From contig NZ_CP058278.1 of NCBI RefSeq assembly GCF_013389455.1, positions 3,410,001-3,474,000 of the forward strand: a stretch of DNA of 64,000 bases. Reading direction: 5' to 3'. The translations under genes and the position numbers were made by a program. Origin of the DNA: Flavobacterium inviolabile. GTDB lineage: Bacteria; Bacteroidota; Bacteroidia; Flavobacteriales; Flavobacteriaceae. A model generated the notes under the pieces. The model was not told where the DNA came from. It saw only the letters and a list, made by a program, of their open reading frames with translations, and searched no databases. Shown in pieces: positions 26,165 through 34,327 of this stretch (position 1 is the stretch's first letter; every line of letters starts with the position of its first letter).

Positions 26165-26519
26165 GCTTCTCTTTATTGGCGCGGATTTGTAATCCGCGCC
26201 ATCGGGTATTAGCCTGCTCTGGCGTCAAATGATTTCGTACTTCAGGGCTTATAAATTCCTCAATAGTTTCGGGAATTCTTTTAGCATAGTTGTAATGTGC
26301 TAATGCCAAATCCCAAGGAGTTATACCAGAATATTTTTTTGCATTATAAATTGTATAACCTAAGAAACGAACAAAATTAACCGGAAATTTAGTTCTTTTG
26401 TCTTCAGAAATTAAACCGTATATTGTATTAAATTCTTTATTCCATTGTTTCAATGCACTTCCAATGTTTCTAATTCCATACATTGAAAACAAAAACACAG
26501 ACCAACCAAAGGAATACAC
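26148..26519 (-). CDS. Unknown protein, probably a gene fragment with REP-derived C-terminus
   Basis: 123 codons. The central part (EFNTIYGLISEDKRTKFPVNFVRF...IPETIEEFISPEVRNHLTPEQ) reads like real protein, but the start looks truncated; MYGIRNIGSALKQW from codon 13 is an alternative. The last residues RWRGLQIRANKE are encoded by the REP palindrome at 26178-26200, so the C-terminus seems to be an extension through an inserted element. I recognise no family. It overlaps the beginning of the polymerase-like pseudogene on the other strand. It may be a pseudogene. Confidence 0.45.
   Translation of the reverse strand: MYSFGWSVFLFSMYGIRNIGSALKQWNKEFNTIYGLISEDKRTKFPVNFVRFLGYTIYNAKKYSGITPWDLALAHYNYAKRIPETIEEFISPEVRNHLTPEQANTRWRGLQIRANKEKQTTTF
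26178..26200. repeat. REP palindrome (GGCGCGGATT-TGT-AATCCGCGCC)
   Basis: A perfect 10-bp GC-rich stem around TGT in an otherwise AT-rich region. The form GCGCGGATTTGTAATCCGCGC is characteristic of Bacteroidota REP elements mobilised by RAYT transposases, and a RAYT remnant lies 60 bp away. No other copy was found in the window by eye. Confidence 0.8.
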
Positions 26520-26650
26520 CCGATTTATTCCAAAATTAGTTAAACAGGAATTAGACGCTTTAGAATATCAAAGAAAAGAAGACTTATACTGTATTATCGA
26601 CCTAATTTACAGAAAAACTATGCAACTACAAAACAGAATTACAGAAAATA

Positions 26651-27906
26651 TACGGTTATGTTGAGATTCCGAATTCTGTATTTAAAAAATTGATTGCCAA
26701 CAGCAATTATCTGAATGACGCTTTAAAGATTTTAATATCGGAAAACATCATTCAATCAAATCAACATTATGTTCCGTCAGTTTTCCCAAAATCTTACAAA
26801 ATCAACGGCAATTTACTTTCGCCAAAACTTGAAGTTGTAATCAAAGACAAAAACATCAACAAATGAATTGAGGCAATTGAAAAAGAAAACAAAAAGTTCG
26901 TTGAAAGACGCTTACAATTTTCCAAAACCAATTACTACAACACCTTTAAAATCGATTATGAAGCCGCTTACACCTATCTTTATAACGAAGCAGTGTCAAG
27001 CATTAAAATTCTTGCAATCAACGGTAAAATGACCTTATCTGATGCAGATATTAAAAACGTGATTGATTGCAAAGGTAACTGGAAGTCGACACGTGGTCAT
27101 CTGCTGTTAAGAGGCAAAGAATTGCATAATATCTTGCATAATTTCACCAGAAACCAATTCAAAATTCTTTGTATCAAAAACGGGTATCTGTATTTTAAAA
27201 GAAACAAAACCAACGGAAGGCTGGACACCAACCTAACCAATTTGCCAACTGAATTAAGACAATTCTTGATTTCAGATGAAAAGCTATACAACATCGATAT
27301 TAAGAATTCACAGCCGTACTTTTTGTACAGTCTTTTGAAAGTTGAAAAAGCGATACCACAAGAGGAACTAGAACGATACGGCAAGCTGGTAATCGAAGGC
27401 ACTTTTTATGAATACTTAGCCGATGAATATTACAAATTAACTGGAAAAAGTAAAACTAGAGACTACATGAAAGGGTTTCTTTTCAAGATTTTCTTTTCAA
27501 AACCCAGCTCGTTCCCAAAAGTAAAAGAGTTTTTCGGGGCCTGTTTCCAAACATTATGCAATATATCAATGAAAATAATGCTGTGAACAATTCGATTGTG
27601 GCAAACAAGCTTTCAACTATTGAATCAACAACCATCATCAGCGTTATATTGCCAGCGTTGGGTAACCTTGGAATCAAACCGTTTACGATTCATGATTCGT
27701 TTGTATGTAAGGAAAGTGAAATCCAGATAATCATTGATGTTTTCAACCAAAATACCATTAGTATGTATGGCGTGAGTCCAAATCTTCATGTAAAGACATT
27801 ATTGGAAGATTCAACCAGTGAAATGACCGACATTGAAATTGATGCAACAGTTGGTTACGATATAGATGATAATATTGAAATCTTTATGATGATGGCGAAA
27901 AAGTAA
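26651..27906 (+). pseudogene. Broken gene with family-A DNA-polymerase-like motifs
   Basis: The frame beginning with YVEIPNSVFKKLI runs to an in-frame TGA (26864-26866), continues as IEAIEKENKKFVERR... to ~27540, then shifts by one base: KVKEFFGAC in one frame is continued by FPNIMQYINENNAVNNS in the next. Joined, the product shows DIKNSQPYFL (motif A-like, Asp plus SQP), RDYMKGFLFKIFFS (motif B-like helix) and FTIHDSFVC (motif C-like HDS), in the order seen in T7/Pol I-type palms. It is probably a replication gene of a mobile element. The 5' end is not clear: coding-like sequence begins near 26530 in another frame. The call is inference from motifs. Confidence 0.6.
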
Positions 27907-27941
27907 TATTGCCTTGGTAATCCCTAAAATTGAATCAAAAC

Positions 27942-27973
27942 AAAAACCTATTCAAAAGCCGAAATAGGTTTTC
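27942..27973 (+). terminator. Terminator after the polymerase-like pseudogene
   Basis: AAAACCTATT/AATAGGTTTT stem with a short loop and flanking A/T runs, about 36 bp past the stop. Confidence 0.65.
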
Positions 27974-27990
27974 CATTGTGGATATTTTCT

Positions 27991-27998
27991 TATATTTG
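27991..27998 (+). promoter_or_regulatory. Bacteroidota -7 element (TATATTTG)
   Basis: Exact TAnnTTTG match 31 bp before the ATG of the 97-aa gene and just after the terminator. A TTG lies 12 bp upstream, closer than the usual spacing. It probably drives the three small genes 28030-29072. Confidence 0.5.
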
Positions 27999-28029
27999 AT
28001 AAATAAGGAATTTTAATAATTCAGCTATT

Positions 28030-28323
28030 ATGGAATATCAAAAAGCACAAGAAATTGTAACTAATAATCAACATTTAATTGGTAAAACTATTAAAGGTGG
28101 AATAATAGATGAATTGGTAATTCATCCAACTGAACAAGAATCGTATGATAATTTTGTAACATCATACATCCAATCTGGGAATGCTAATCTTTCGATACAG
28201 CCTTATAGGAACCAAGATGTAAATGTTTTTGCTATCATTGAAAAAGGACGGATAAATGCTCAAGGAATTTTCCTTCACGCAAGTTTAGATAGTATTAGCA
28301 CTGAACACGAAATAAATCTTTAA
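28030..28323 (+). CDS. Unrecognised 97-aa protein
   Basis: A soluble acidic protein with the sequence pattern MEYQKAQEIVTNNQHLIGKTIKGG at the start (a KTIKGG turn) and IEKGRINAQGIFLHASLD near the end. There are no signal, membrane or catalytic motifs. It is the first of three small genes in a row (gaps of 16 and 34 bp). Confidence 0.6.
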   Translation: MEYQKAQEIVTNNQHLIGKTIKGGIIDELVIHPTEQESYDNFVTSYIQSGNANLSIQPYRNQDVNVFAIIEKGRINAQGIFLHASLDSISTEHEINL

Positions 28324-28339
28324 CATAAAAACAAGATAC

Positions 28340-28768
28340 ATGAACAAAGCAGATTACAATCTTGACATTATCGAATCTTTAGTTTCTACCCAATATGGTG
28401 ATTATGGTGGTTACATACAAATTGATGGACACAGTGGAGTTGACTTCTTTAAATTGTGCGAAGACCACGGTGTTAGTAGAGATAAGTATTTCCTGATTGG
28501 ATTCGGTTGTGGTGAGTCAACTATAAACGGAATTGGTCAGAGAGATGTAAATTGCAGAGCTCTGGTTTTAGAAACATCAAGATATGGCAATAGTTTTGAT
28601 GAAATACAAAAAAACTTAGCTTCTAAAAGCGGAAGAGCAAAAGCCAAACAAATTCACTTTTCAGTAAAGTATGAATCTTTCACTAAATGTGTAAAGAGAT
28701 TCGATTTTATGGTTTCAACAAAGCTAACAAAACATATTTCAGAAATTGAAGTTGAAGATATTTTTTAA
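28340..28768 (+). CDS. Unrecognised 142-aa protein
   Basis: N-terminal beta-rich stretch (YGDYGGYIQIDGHSGVDFFKLC) with FLIGFGCGESTINGIGQRDVNCRALVLE in the middle and a charged helical tail. Three Cys are present, in LCEDH, GFGCGES and VNCRA, but they do not form a standard metal motif. The family is not recognised. It is in the same run as the 97-aa and 89-aa genes. Confidence 0.6.
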   Translation: MNKADYNLDIIESLVSTQYGDYGGYIQIDGHSGVDFFKLCEDHGVSRDKYFLIGFGCGESTINGIGQRDVNCRALVLETSRYGNSFDEIQKNLASKSGRAKAKQIHFSVKYESFTKCVKRFDFMVSTKLTKHISEIEVEDIF

Positions 28769-28802
28769 TTTTAAGTAGTTATTCAAAAAATAAAATATAA
28801 TT

Positions 28803-29072
28803 ATGATAGAGTTAAAACAAGAATTGGAAAGCATTTTCGAAAAGTATAAAACTGAATATAAAACTGTTTTTGACGATAGTGATGGCTTACAAAGTAAGGT
28901 TAATAATGGTGAAAATTTTGGTAGAATTAACAATGAATTCATTGATGAATTAATATCAAAGTCAAATGCTTATTTTGATAAAAATCCAACAATCACTAAA
29001 ACTGATGTTGAAGATAATATTAAAGAACTGTTCTTAAATTTCAGATCTTTAATGCTTAATCCATTTGATTAA
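28803..29072 (+). CDS. Unrecognised 89-aa helical protein
   Basis: Mostly alpha-helical and acidic (MIELKQELESIFEKYKTEYKTVFDD...), resembling a small antitoxin or adaptor in shape only. It is third of the small-gene run and ends before a bidirectional terminator. Function unknown. Confidence 0.6.
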   Translation: MIELKQELESIFEKYKTEYKTVFDDSDGLQSKVNNGENFGRINNEFIDELISKSNAYFDKNPTITKTDVEDNIKELFLNFRSLMLNPFD

Positions 29073-29124
29073 TTTATTCATAAAATAAGAGCAGAATTAC
29101 AACACTTGAATTCCGCCCAAAATA

Positions 29125-29152
29125 AAAACCCTAACAAAACTGTTAGGGTTTT
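29125..29152. terminator. Bidirectional terminator between the small genes and the ABC-3C operon
   Basis: Perfect 12-bp stem AAAACCCTAACA/TGTTAGGGTTTT around AAAC. It closes the plus-strand run and the minus-strand operon. Confidence 0.85.
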
Positions 29153-29154
29153 AC

Positions 29155-29484
29155 TTATATATCTGACATTGTATTAACTAAATTGATTAATTTGTCAATA
29201 GTATCTGAATTATTGCTTCGATATGCTATTGAATTTCTCAAATTTCTCAAAGTATTTCTTTTAGAATAATGAGTTATTGGCATGTCAATAATTGGGTCAT
29301 AATTAAAGCCCCCATTAGCAAGACTTTTATAGTAAACATTTTTAGGGAATGGATGATTTAATTCGATTTCAACATATTCCCCCGTTGGCAATTGAATTTT
29401 AATTTCAATCGCTTTATTATCTTCGGGTTCAACTAAATAGAGTTTTGTAGCCGTTGCTAATTTTCTCTTTATTGTCCAATGCAT
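29155..29484 (-). CDS. Unknown 109-aa protein, last gene of the ABC-3C operon
   Basis: A basic, soluble protein (MHWTIKRKLATATKLYLVEP..., then KIQLPTGEYVEIELNHPFPKNVYY). The C-terminal half is helical (HYSKRNTLRNLRNSIAYRSNN). The stop of the ATPase gene is 4 bp upstream, so it is very probably co-translated. It is not one of the three usual ABC-3C parts that I can name, so it may be an extra subunit. Its own promoter was not seen. Confidence 0.6.
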   Translation of the reverse strand: MHWTIKRKLATATKLYLVEPEDNKAIEIKIQLPTGEYVEIELNHPFPKNVYYKSLANGGFNYDPIIDMPITHYSKRNTLRNLRNSIAYRSNNSDTIDKLINLVNTMSDI

Positions 29485-29488
29485 AACT

Positions 29489-31387
29489 TTACACGTGTTT
29501 TAAGGTTTTATTATCTATCATATAGTGATTGCCTACCAAATAACTACTATTTTTCAATTCTTCAGAAATCATAGAAGTTGTAAATATTATTTGATAGTTT
29601 TCTAATTGGAATTTGTTGGCTGTCTCAACAATTAGATTTTGGAAATTCTGACTTCTTTCTTTTTCAATTCCTTTATCTTCCATATTGTCACATAAAATAA
29701 ATCTAGGGTACCTCATTGATTCTATCTCTAAAGAAGCAAAGAAAATCGAAAAACGTGCAGCAATTTTTAGATAAAAATTTGAACTCGCAGAAAAATTCCT
29801 CACATCGCCATCAACATATATTGCATTGTCATAATAATTAATATCAAGATTTGCAGCTTTCTTAAAGACATCTTCTCTTTCGAAATCTTTCTTTAGGAAG
29901 TTTAATGCAGATACTTCAATTTTGCTTTTTATCTCATTTTTTTTATTTAACTGAGCTTTTTCTTTAGCTTCAATCGAATCATTTAAAAATTTAATATTAG
30001 AGTCTAAATTATCTTTTTCCACTATTAAAAGAGCTTGTTTCTCTGCAGTTTCTAAAAAAGTTAGAAATTGGCTCATTTCCCCGTCCATTTCCCCTTTTCT
30101 AACAAGTAACAAATCAATTTTTTCATCACGATAAGAAGTTACATCTTTTAATGCAAAATTTACCTTATCTTGGGTTTCCTTAAGTTTTGCTTTTTCGGCA
30201 GTATATTTTGACGTTAAATCTAGAAAATTTTCCCTTCTAATCTCCATTAATTTTTCCGATTCCCTGATTTGAAAAGTTAATTCCTGTTCCATTCTCCTAG
30301 CTTGTGTAACCCCAAAGCTATCATCAACTTCTTGTTTACAAAGCCTACAACTTCCTTCATGTACAGAATTTAATTTTGACAAGCACTCAGGGCAATAGTC
30401 CAAATGATAACTACCTAAATTTTCACGTGTAGCAATTGAGTTTTTGATTGATTTTCTTTTATGGTGTAAGCTTTGTAAAAAATATTCAGAATCAGTTATT
30501 TCGTAACTTAAATTATTTATTTCGTTCTTTAATCTGTTTACTTTCTCTCTTTGCTTTAATGCATCAACATTAATTGTTTCAAAACTCAAATTTGTTTTAA
30601 GAGTATAGTTAACCTTCTTGTTGTTGTGTTTTAAGTTTATTATTTCAGATTCTATATTGGATTTTTGAAGCTCCGCATTACTTATTAAAATTCTTACATA
30701 TTCTGGGTTTAGCAATCTTTTATCATCAAACAAACTTCTAATAGCATCAATTTCAGATTTCAGAGAAATTAATTTTTTCTCTGAATTTTTTTTATTAATT
30801 CTGTCTTCATATAATGTTTCATCATAAATTCCCAGTAATAACTCTGAAACCGTTTGTCTAGTTAAAGGTGAATCAAATGGTTCATAAACGAATAAAGAAT
30901 TTGTTGGAGATTCTTGGTCGACATACATCAATCGCAATAATTGATGCATTGTTATATTGCTATCTCCAACAACTATTGGGATTTCAAGATGTTCAAACAA
31001 AACATTTGAAAAACTTTTTTTATCAGAAACTTTATATGGAAATTTATGCCATTGACCTTCAATTGTTACTTTTATAGCATCGGCATAATTTCCCCAATAA
31101 ATATACATTGGCATTTGTGGAGAATCACCAATTTCTCTTTTTAAGGTTAAAGTCGCACCATTTAATTCTACTTCCCCATAAACAAACGAACACTTTTTTG
31201 CTTCTCGTGTCCAAGCAGTAAAACTCCCGCCTAAAATGTAAAAAATAAAATGTGAAATAGTTGACTTCCCACTGCTGTTATCACCTCTAATGATATTGAT
31301 TCCTTTATGGAACTTTTCATCATAGGCTTTATTCCCATCTGAAGTAAAGACAACAAGTCTGTTCAAGAATAAATTGTTATGCATCAT
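29489..31387 (-). CDS. ABC/SMC-like ATPase of an ABC-3C-type system
   Basis: 632 aa. Walker A GDNSSGKST at 35-43; two coiled-coil arms (~190-320 and ~360-490) meet at a CxxC...CxxC hook with Cys332, Cys335, Cys347 and Cys350 (YCPECLSK...CRLC). Walker B-like FILCDNMEDKG lies at ~563-573, after the NFSASSNFYLK region that stands in for the signature loop. This is a RecN/Rad50-like plan with a short coiled coil. The N-terminal extension FHKGINIIRGDNSSGKST reads like the ATPases of conflict systems. Its start overlaps the middle-component gene by 11 bp. It probably senses invading DNA or a cellular state and drives the effector. Evidence is motif order only. Confidence 0.82.
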   Translation of the reverse strand: MMHNNLFLNRLVVFTSDGNKAYDEKFHKGINIIRGDNSSGKSTISHFIFYILGGSFTAWTREAKKCSFVYGEVELNGATLTLKREIGDSPQMPMYIYWGNYADAIKVTIEGQWHKFPYKVSDKKSFSNVLFEHLEIPIVVGDSNITMHQLLRLMYVDQESPTNSLFVYEPFDSPLTRQTVSELLLGIYDETLYEDRINKKNSEKKLISLKSEIDAIRSLFDDKRLLNPEYVRILISNAELQKSNIESEIINLKHNNKKVNYTLKTNLSFETINVDALKQREKVNRLKNEINNLSYEITDSEYFLQSLHHKRKSIKNSIATRENLGSYHLDYCPECLSKLNSVHEGSCRLCKQEVDDSFGVTQARRMEQELTFQIRESEKLMEIRRENFLDLTSKYTAEKAKLKETQDKVNFALKDVTSYRDEKIDLLLVRKGEMDGEMSQFLTFLETAEKQALLIVEKDNLDSNIKFLNDSIEAKEKAQLNKKNEIKSKIEVSALNFLKKDFEREDVFKKAANLDINYYDNAIYVDGDVRNFSASSNFYLKIAARFSIFFASLEIESMRYPRFILCDNMEDKGIEKERSQNFQNLIVETANKFQLENYQIIFTTSMISEELKNSSYLVGNHYMIDNKTLKHV

Positions 31388-31880
31388 ATCTAAATTCTAA
31401 CAAGTTAGTTCTGTCTTTAAATCCTTTTTCGCCATATAATGGCATATTATAAAAATATGTGGTCATGATTTTTATGATGTTACTTTCTCTATCTGATAAA
31501 GGCTCATAGTTTTTTAAAATATCTTCGAATAGAGTTTTGTCAATTTTTGTAATTCTGTTTTCTGTCAAATAATCCTTTTTAACTAACCCATAAGAGGCTA
31601 ATGTTTTTATGGCTGTTAGTTGATATGGCTTCATTTTTTCAAAAATAATCTTACTGTCTAAAACTATCTCGTAAGGATTTTCTTTTTTCGGAAAAAGATT
31701 TTGTATATCATTATTTCCTTTTTCATATCTAATTTTAGTCATTTCGTTTGGAAACGCTAAATAATAATCCCACATTCTTAATCTTTCCAATTCAACATAT
31801 TCTTCTTTAAGATTTGAGAGTAATTGTATCAATCTGTAAACGCAGTGATACATATCAAAAGCTGAATGATATACTAGCAT
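31377..31880 (-). CDS. ABC-3C middle component (MC5-like)
   Basis: 167 aa. The start MLVYHSAFDMYHCVYRLIQLL is characteristic of the middle-component family MC5 of ABC three-component systems: a conserved YHxAFDxYHCxxR pattern followed by a long helical domain with RLRMWDYYLAFP. Position between the 189-aa protein (1 bp gap) and the ATPase (11 bp overlap) is the standard order. The role of the family is to link the ATPase with its partner. The family call is made from memory of the motif and deserves a profile search. Confidence 0.72.
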   Translation of the reverse strand: MLVYHSAFDMYHCVYRLIQLLSNLKEEYVELERLRMWDYYLAFPNEMTKIRYEKGNNDIQNLFPKKENPYEIVLDSKIIFEKMKPYQLTAIKTLASYGLVKKDYLTENRITKIDKTLFEDILKNYEPLSDRESNIIKIMTTYFYNMPLYGEKGFKDRTNLLEFRYDA

Positions 31881-31881
31881 A

Positions 31882-32451
31882 TTATGACCATTTTATGTGA
31901 CAACGACCTGTTAAATAATAAATCATTCCTTCAATATCAGTAGCTGAAAAACCAAGAATGTTATCTTCAATCCCCTCTTGTTCAATCAAAGTAACTAAAG
32001 GGTTGATAATTTCATCTGAAATAGAACAAGTAACTTCTATATCACTTGCATTTGCCTGAATGAGAGGACGGATTTTATTTCTGAATTTTTCTAATATTGT
32101 AGCCAACAGATGAGCTTGTATTTTTTGAGCAGATTGATATAATTGAAATTTAGTTAATTTCTTATAGTACTCTTCTTTGAGCCAAAGAGCATCATCAATC
32201 AAATCAGTACGATTTCCGTCTTCCAATTTTTGTTCAAGACCAATAACATCTCTTTGAATGGTATATCTATTCAAATCGTCAATCAGTCCAGTGATTTCTT
32301 CATTGTTTTCAAATTCAGAATTTAATTTTTCAAACAAGATTGACAATCTGCTTTTATTTTGTTGATGGTAATGGATTTCAGTAGTTTCTTTATTTCCGAA
32401 AACAATGTCACCATCAGCCTTGACATCATTTAATTTGAATTCGTCACCCAT
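31882..32451 (-). CDS. ABC-3C-type third component with GDIVFGNK tag
   Basis: 189 aa. The N-terminal tag VKADGDIVFGNKET is followed by a helical domain (LEQKLEDGNRTDLIDDALWLKEEYYKKLTKFQLY, SAQKIQAHLLATILEKFRNKIRPLI). This arrangement resembles the C-terminal domain of ABC-3C effector-linked proteins. There is no recognisable nuclease or protease motif, so the effector may be elsewhere, perhaps the membrane protein encoded just before it. TAATG coupling: the stop of the 61-aa gene and this ATG share one base at 32451. The tag is shared with the 61-aa protein. Confidence 0.65.
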   Translation of the reverse strand: MGDEFKLNDVKADGDIVFGNKETTEIHYHQQNKSRLSILFEKLNSEFENNEEITGLIDDLNRYTIQRDVIGLEQKLEDGNRTDLIDDALWLKEEYYKKLTKFQLYQSAQKIQAHLLATILEKFRNKIRPLIQANASDIEVTCSISDEIINPLVTLIEQEGIEDNILGFSATDIEGMIYYLTGRCHIKWS

Positions 32452-32636
32452 TATTTTTTAACACTTGTCTTTTTATTACCAAAAACAATATCTCCACCAG
32501 CTTTGACATTTTTTAAATTTGTGTCCTTTGATTTTCTTTTATTGATACTTTTGAAAGTAATCGTTATAACAGCTCCTGCAGCAAATAAAGCAATTAACGC
32601 TAAAAGGATTTGTGTAATGTTATTGTCTAAATTCAT
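32451..32636 (-). CDS. Small single-pass membrane protein with GDIVFGNK tag
   Basis: 61 aa. One membrane helix (QILLALIALFAAGAVITITF), a basic cytosolic tail (KSINKRKSKD) and then NVKAGGDIVFGNKKTSVKK, the same tag as in the 189-aa protein encoded next. It looks like a membrane anchor or toxic pore element for the ABC-3C system. It is the first gene of the operon; its leader lies in 32637-32700. Confidence 0.72.
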   Translation of the reverse strand: MNLDNNITQILLALIALFAAGAVITITFKSINKRKSKDTNLKNVKAGGDIVFGNKKTSVKK

Positions 32637-33057
32637 ATTTCATTTTTGAAACCTCAATTTTATATTTACAATTAAATCAGAGGTTTAATTAGTATTCAAT
32701 TTTATTTTTCTAGTAAAATTTTCACAAACAATATAAGCTAAAAGAAACATTTAATCAATCCCTAATTTTAGTGATATTTCTCTCACTAAGATCTTGTGAT
32801 ACATTTACATTCTCAATAACAAATAACTTGAATAAATCAATTATTTTATTACGGAAATCCAGAAAACAAGAAAATGAATTTTAAAATATTTTACAATACG
32901 TATTTATACTGAATTTTAATTGGTTTGGGCTTTGAAGAAAAAGGAAAGGATGGACAAATTCACCCAATTCAGAATGCCTTACAGATTTTAAAAGTTTTTG
33001 TTTAGCTTTATTACACTTTATGGACAATAGCAAATTCATTAACACAAAAAACTAAAA
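32637..33057. other. Intergenic region with a short coding-like remnant
   Basis: 421 bp between the divergent ABC-3C operon and the 188-aa gene. At 32913-33005 on the plus strand the frame after a TGA reads ILIGLGFEEKGKDG then QIHPIQNALQILKVFV and a TAG. The composition looks like the C-terminal end of a lost gene, but no start is present. The rest has no clear signal. Confidence 0.45.
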
Positions 33058-33624
33058 ATGACTACATCTGAAATCGCTTTACTGTCAACCTGCATCGGAG
33101 CTAGTGCTGGGTTATTATCCAATTTTATTGCAAATACCTTAAAAGATAAAAGTGATAATAAAAAAACGAAAATTGATTTAATCGCAGAAGAGCGAAAATT
33201 AACTTATATGATTTTATTAAATCAGGTTAATTATACACAAGTGGGAATGACTATTGAATATTACTATCAATTAGCGGTGATTAATAAAAAAAATAACAAA
33301 AAGGATTCGAATTTACAAAGACATCATGATGAAATTAAATTCAGTAATTCATTACACGCTGAATATATAACTTTCATTGGTGATTACTGCAAGAACATTT
33401 ATAAACTTATTCATTACATTGGACATGCATCTGAACTTGAAAGTATAATGCACAAAATTATTAATGAACCGCACGAAGACTTCACTGGAATGTTCAACGA
33501 TATTAAGAATTACGATGAATTGTTCAGTACTTACCATAAGGAACATCAGTCAGCTTCAGTTAAACTTGAAAGGTATAAATCATACTTTCAAGAAATACGT
33601 CAAATTATAGAAAGTACTTTTTAA
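33058..33624 (+). CDS. Membrane-anchored unknown protein, possible abortive-type element
   Basis: 188 aa: an N-terminal membrane segment (EIALLSTCIGASAGLLSNFIA) and then a long, mostly helical cytosolic domain (ERKLTYMILLNQVNYTQVGM..., SVKLERYKSYFQEIRQIIES). The shape, one TM plus helical domain, resembles many unassigned defence effectors, but no motif was found to support that. Next to ABC-3C, in the AT-rich island. Confidence 0.6.
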   Translation: MTTSEIALLSTCIGASAGLLSNFIANTLKDKSDNKKTKIDLIAEERKLTYMILLNQVNYTQVGMTIEYYYQLAVINKKNNKKDSNLQRHHDEIKFSNSLHAEYITFIGDYCKNIYKLIHYIGHASELESIMHKIINEPHEDFTGMFNDIKNYDELFSTYHKEHQSASVKLERYKSYFQEIRQIIESTF

Positions 33625-33721
33625 ATTAAAATGTTAATTTATGATTTGGTAAAAAAATAAAACTGAAATAATTAAATAATTACTAAAAGCAATTCTAAAG
33701 ATAAATCTATTAATCATTGAA

Positions 33722-34207
33722 TCAATCCCATTTGTTCCAAACAGTATCAATCTTTATTAATTTAACTTTTCCATTTTTAACTATGTAATTATAAACCGGT
33801 GGAAAACCTTCAGGATAGTCCTTATCAATTAAAGGTTTATATTCATTAATCATTTGATTATATTCTTTCTTTAAAACAAATTTATCACTTAACTTATTTT
33901 CATCTATAATAGCAGTTGGTGCTAATTTATCATTCTGATAAATTCCATATCCTTTAAATGGAGATACTAATCCCGACGATGGCCTCATAATGCTAATTAA
34001 AGTATCATTATTTTGCAAATAGAATTTTACAACATATAAATAAATAGGTTTGAATGACTTATGATTATCCTTTATAATAGTTTCGTCAGGTATTGGGAAT
34101 TTTTCTTGATAATCAATTATTACTTTATCCAATACGTCATTAAAAAGTTTTTCTTCCCTACAACTAGTGAAGAAAACAGCAACAATAATTACAAATAATG
34201 TTTTCAT
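33722..34207 (-). CDS. Orphan lipoprotein downstream of an RHS relic
   Basis: 161 aa from the ATG at 34207 (MKTLFVIIVAVFFTSC), chosen for its clean lipobox; an ATG 8 codons upstream lies inside the RHS relic. The mature part is soluble with patterned segments (PIYLYVVKFYLQNNDTLISIM, GYGIYQNDKLAPTAII) and ends with KIDTVWNKWD. The family is not recognised. Its place right after the RHS core relic at 34225-34267 suggests it once served as immunity protein for a displaced toxin tip. Confidence 0.65.
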   Translation of the reverse strand: MKTLFVIIVAVFFTSCREEKLFNDVLDKVIIDYQEKFPIPDETIIKDNHKSFKPIYLYVVKFYLQNNDTLISIMRPSSGLVSPFKGYGIYQNDKLAPTAIIDENKLSDKFVLKKEYNQMINEYKPLIDKDYPEGFPPVYNYIVKNGKVKLIKIDTVWNKWD

Positions 34208-34224
34208 AATCAATTTTTTATAGG

Positions 34225-34267
34225 GTTCCATCGGTTACCATAACATAACCTTCTACATGCAGAAAAA
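34225..34267 (-). pseudogene. RHS core relic (HVEGYVMVTDGT)
   Basis: On the minus strand this stretch encodes FLHVEGYVMVTDGT, against FFPHAEGYVAVTDGT in the intact RHS protein (plus-strand bases near 36143-36185). By eye about four fifths of the bases match over ~40 nt. It stops at a TAA right after and lies between two lipoprotein genes. Confidence 0.75.
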
Positions 34268-34327
34268 TTTAAAAAAGTCGTTTTCTCACCTGAGAATAAA
34301 TACCTTTTATACAGTATTTTTATATTT

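Noticed and set aside
26398..26664. Plus-strand gene of 88 codons
   Set aside because: It overlaps a minus-strand gene for half its length. Its second part probably belongs to the frameshifted polymerase-like pseudogene.
29489..31387. Housekeeping RecN or Rad50
   Set aside because: The protein is short, its hook is a Cys4 cluster and its neighbours are an MC5-like protein and a tag-bearing membrane protein, which fits a conflict system better.
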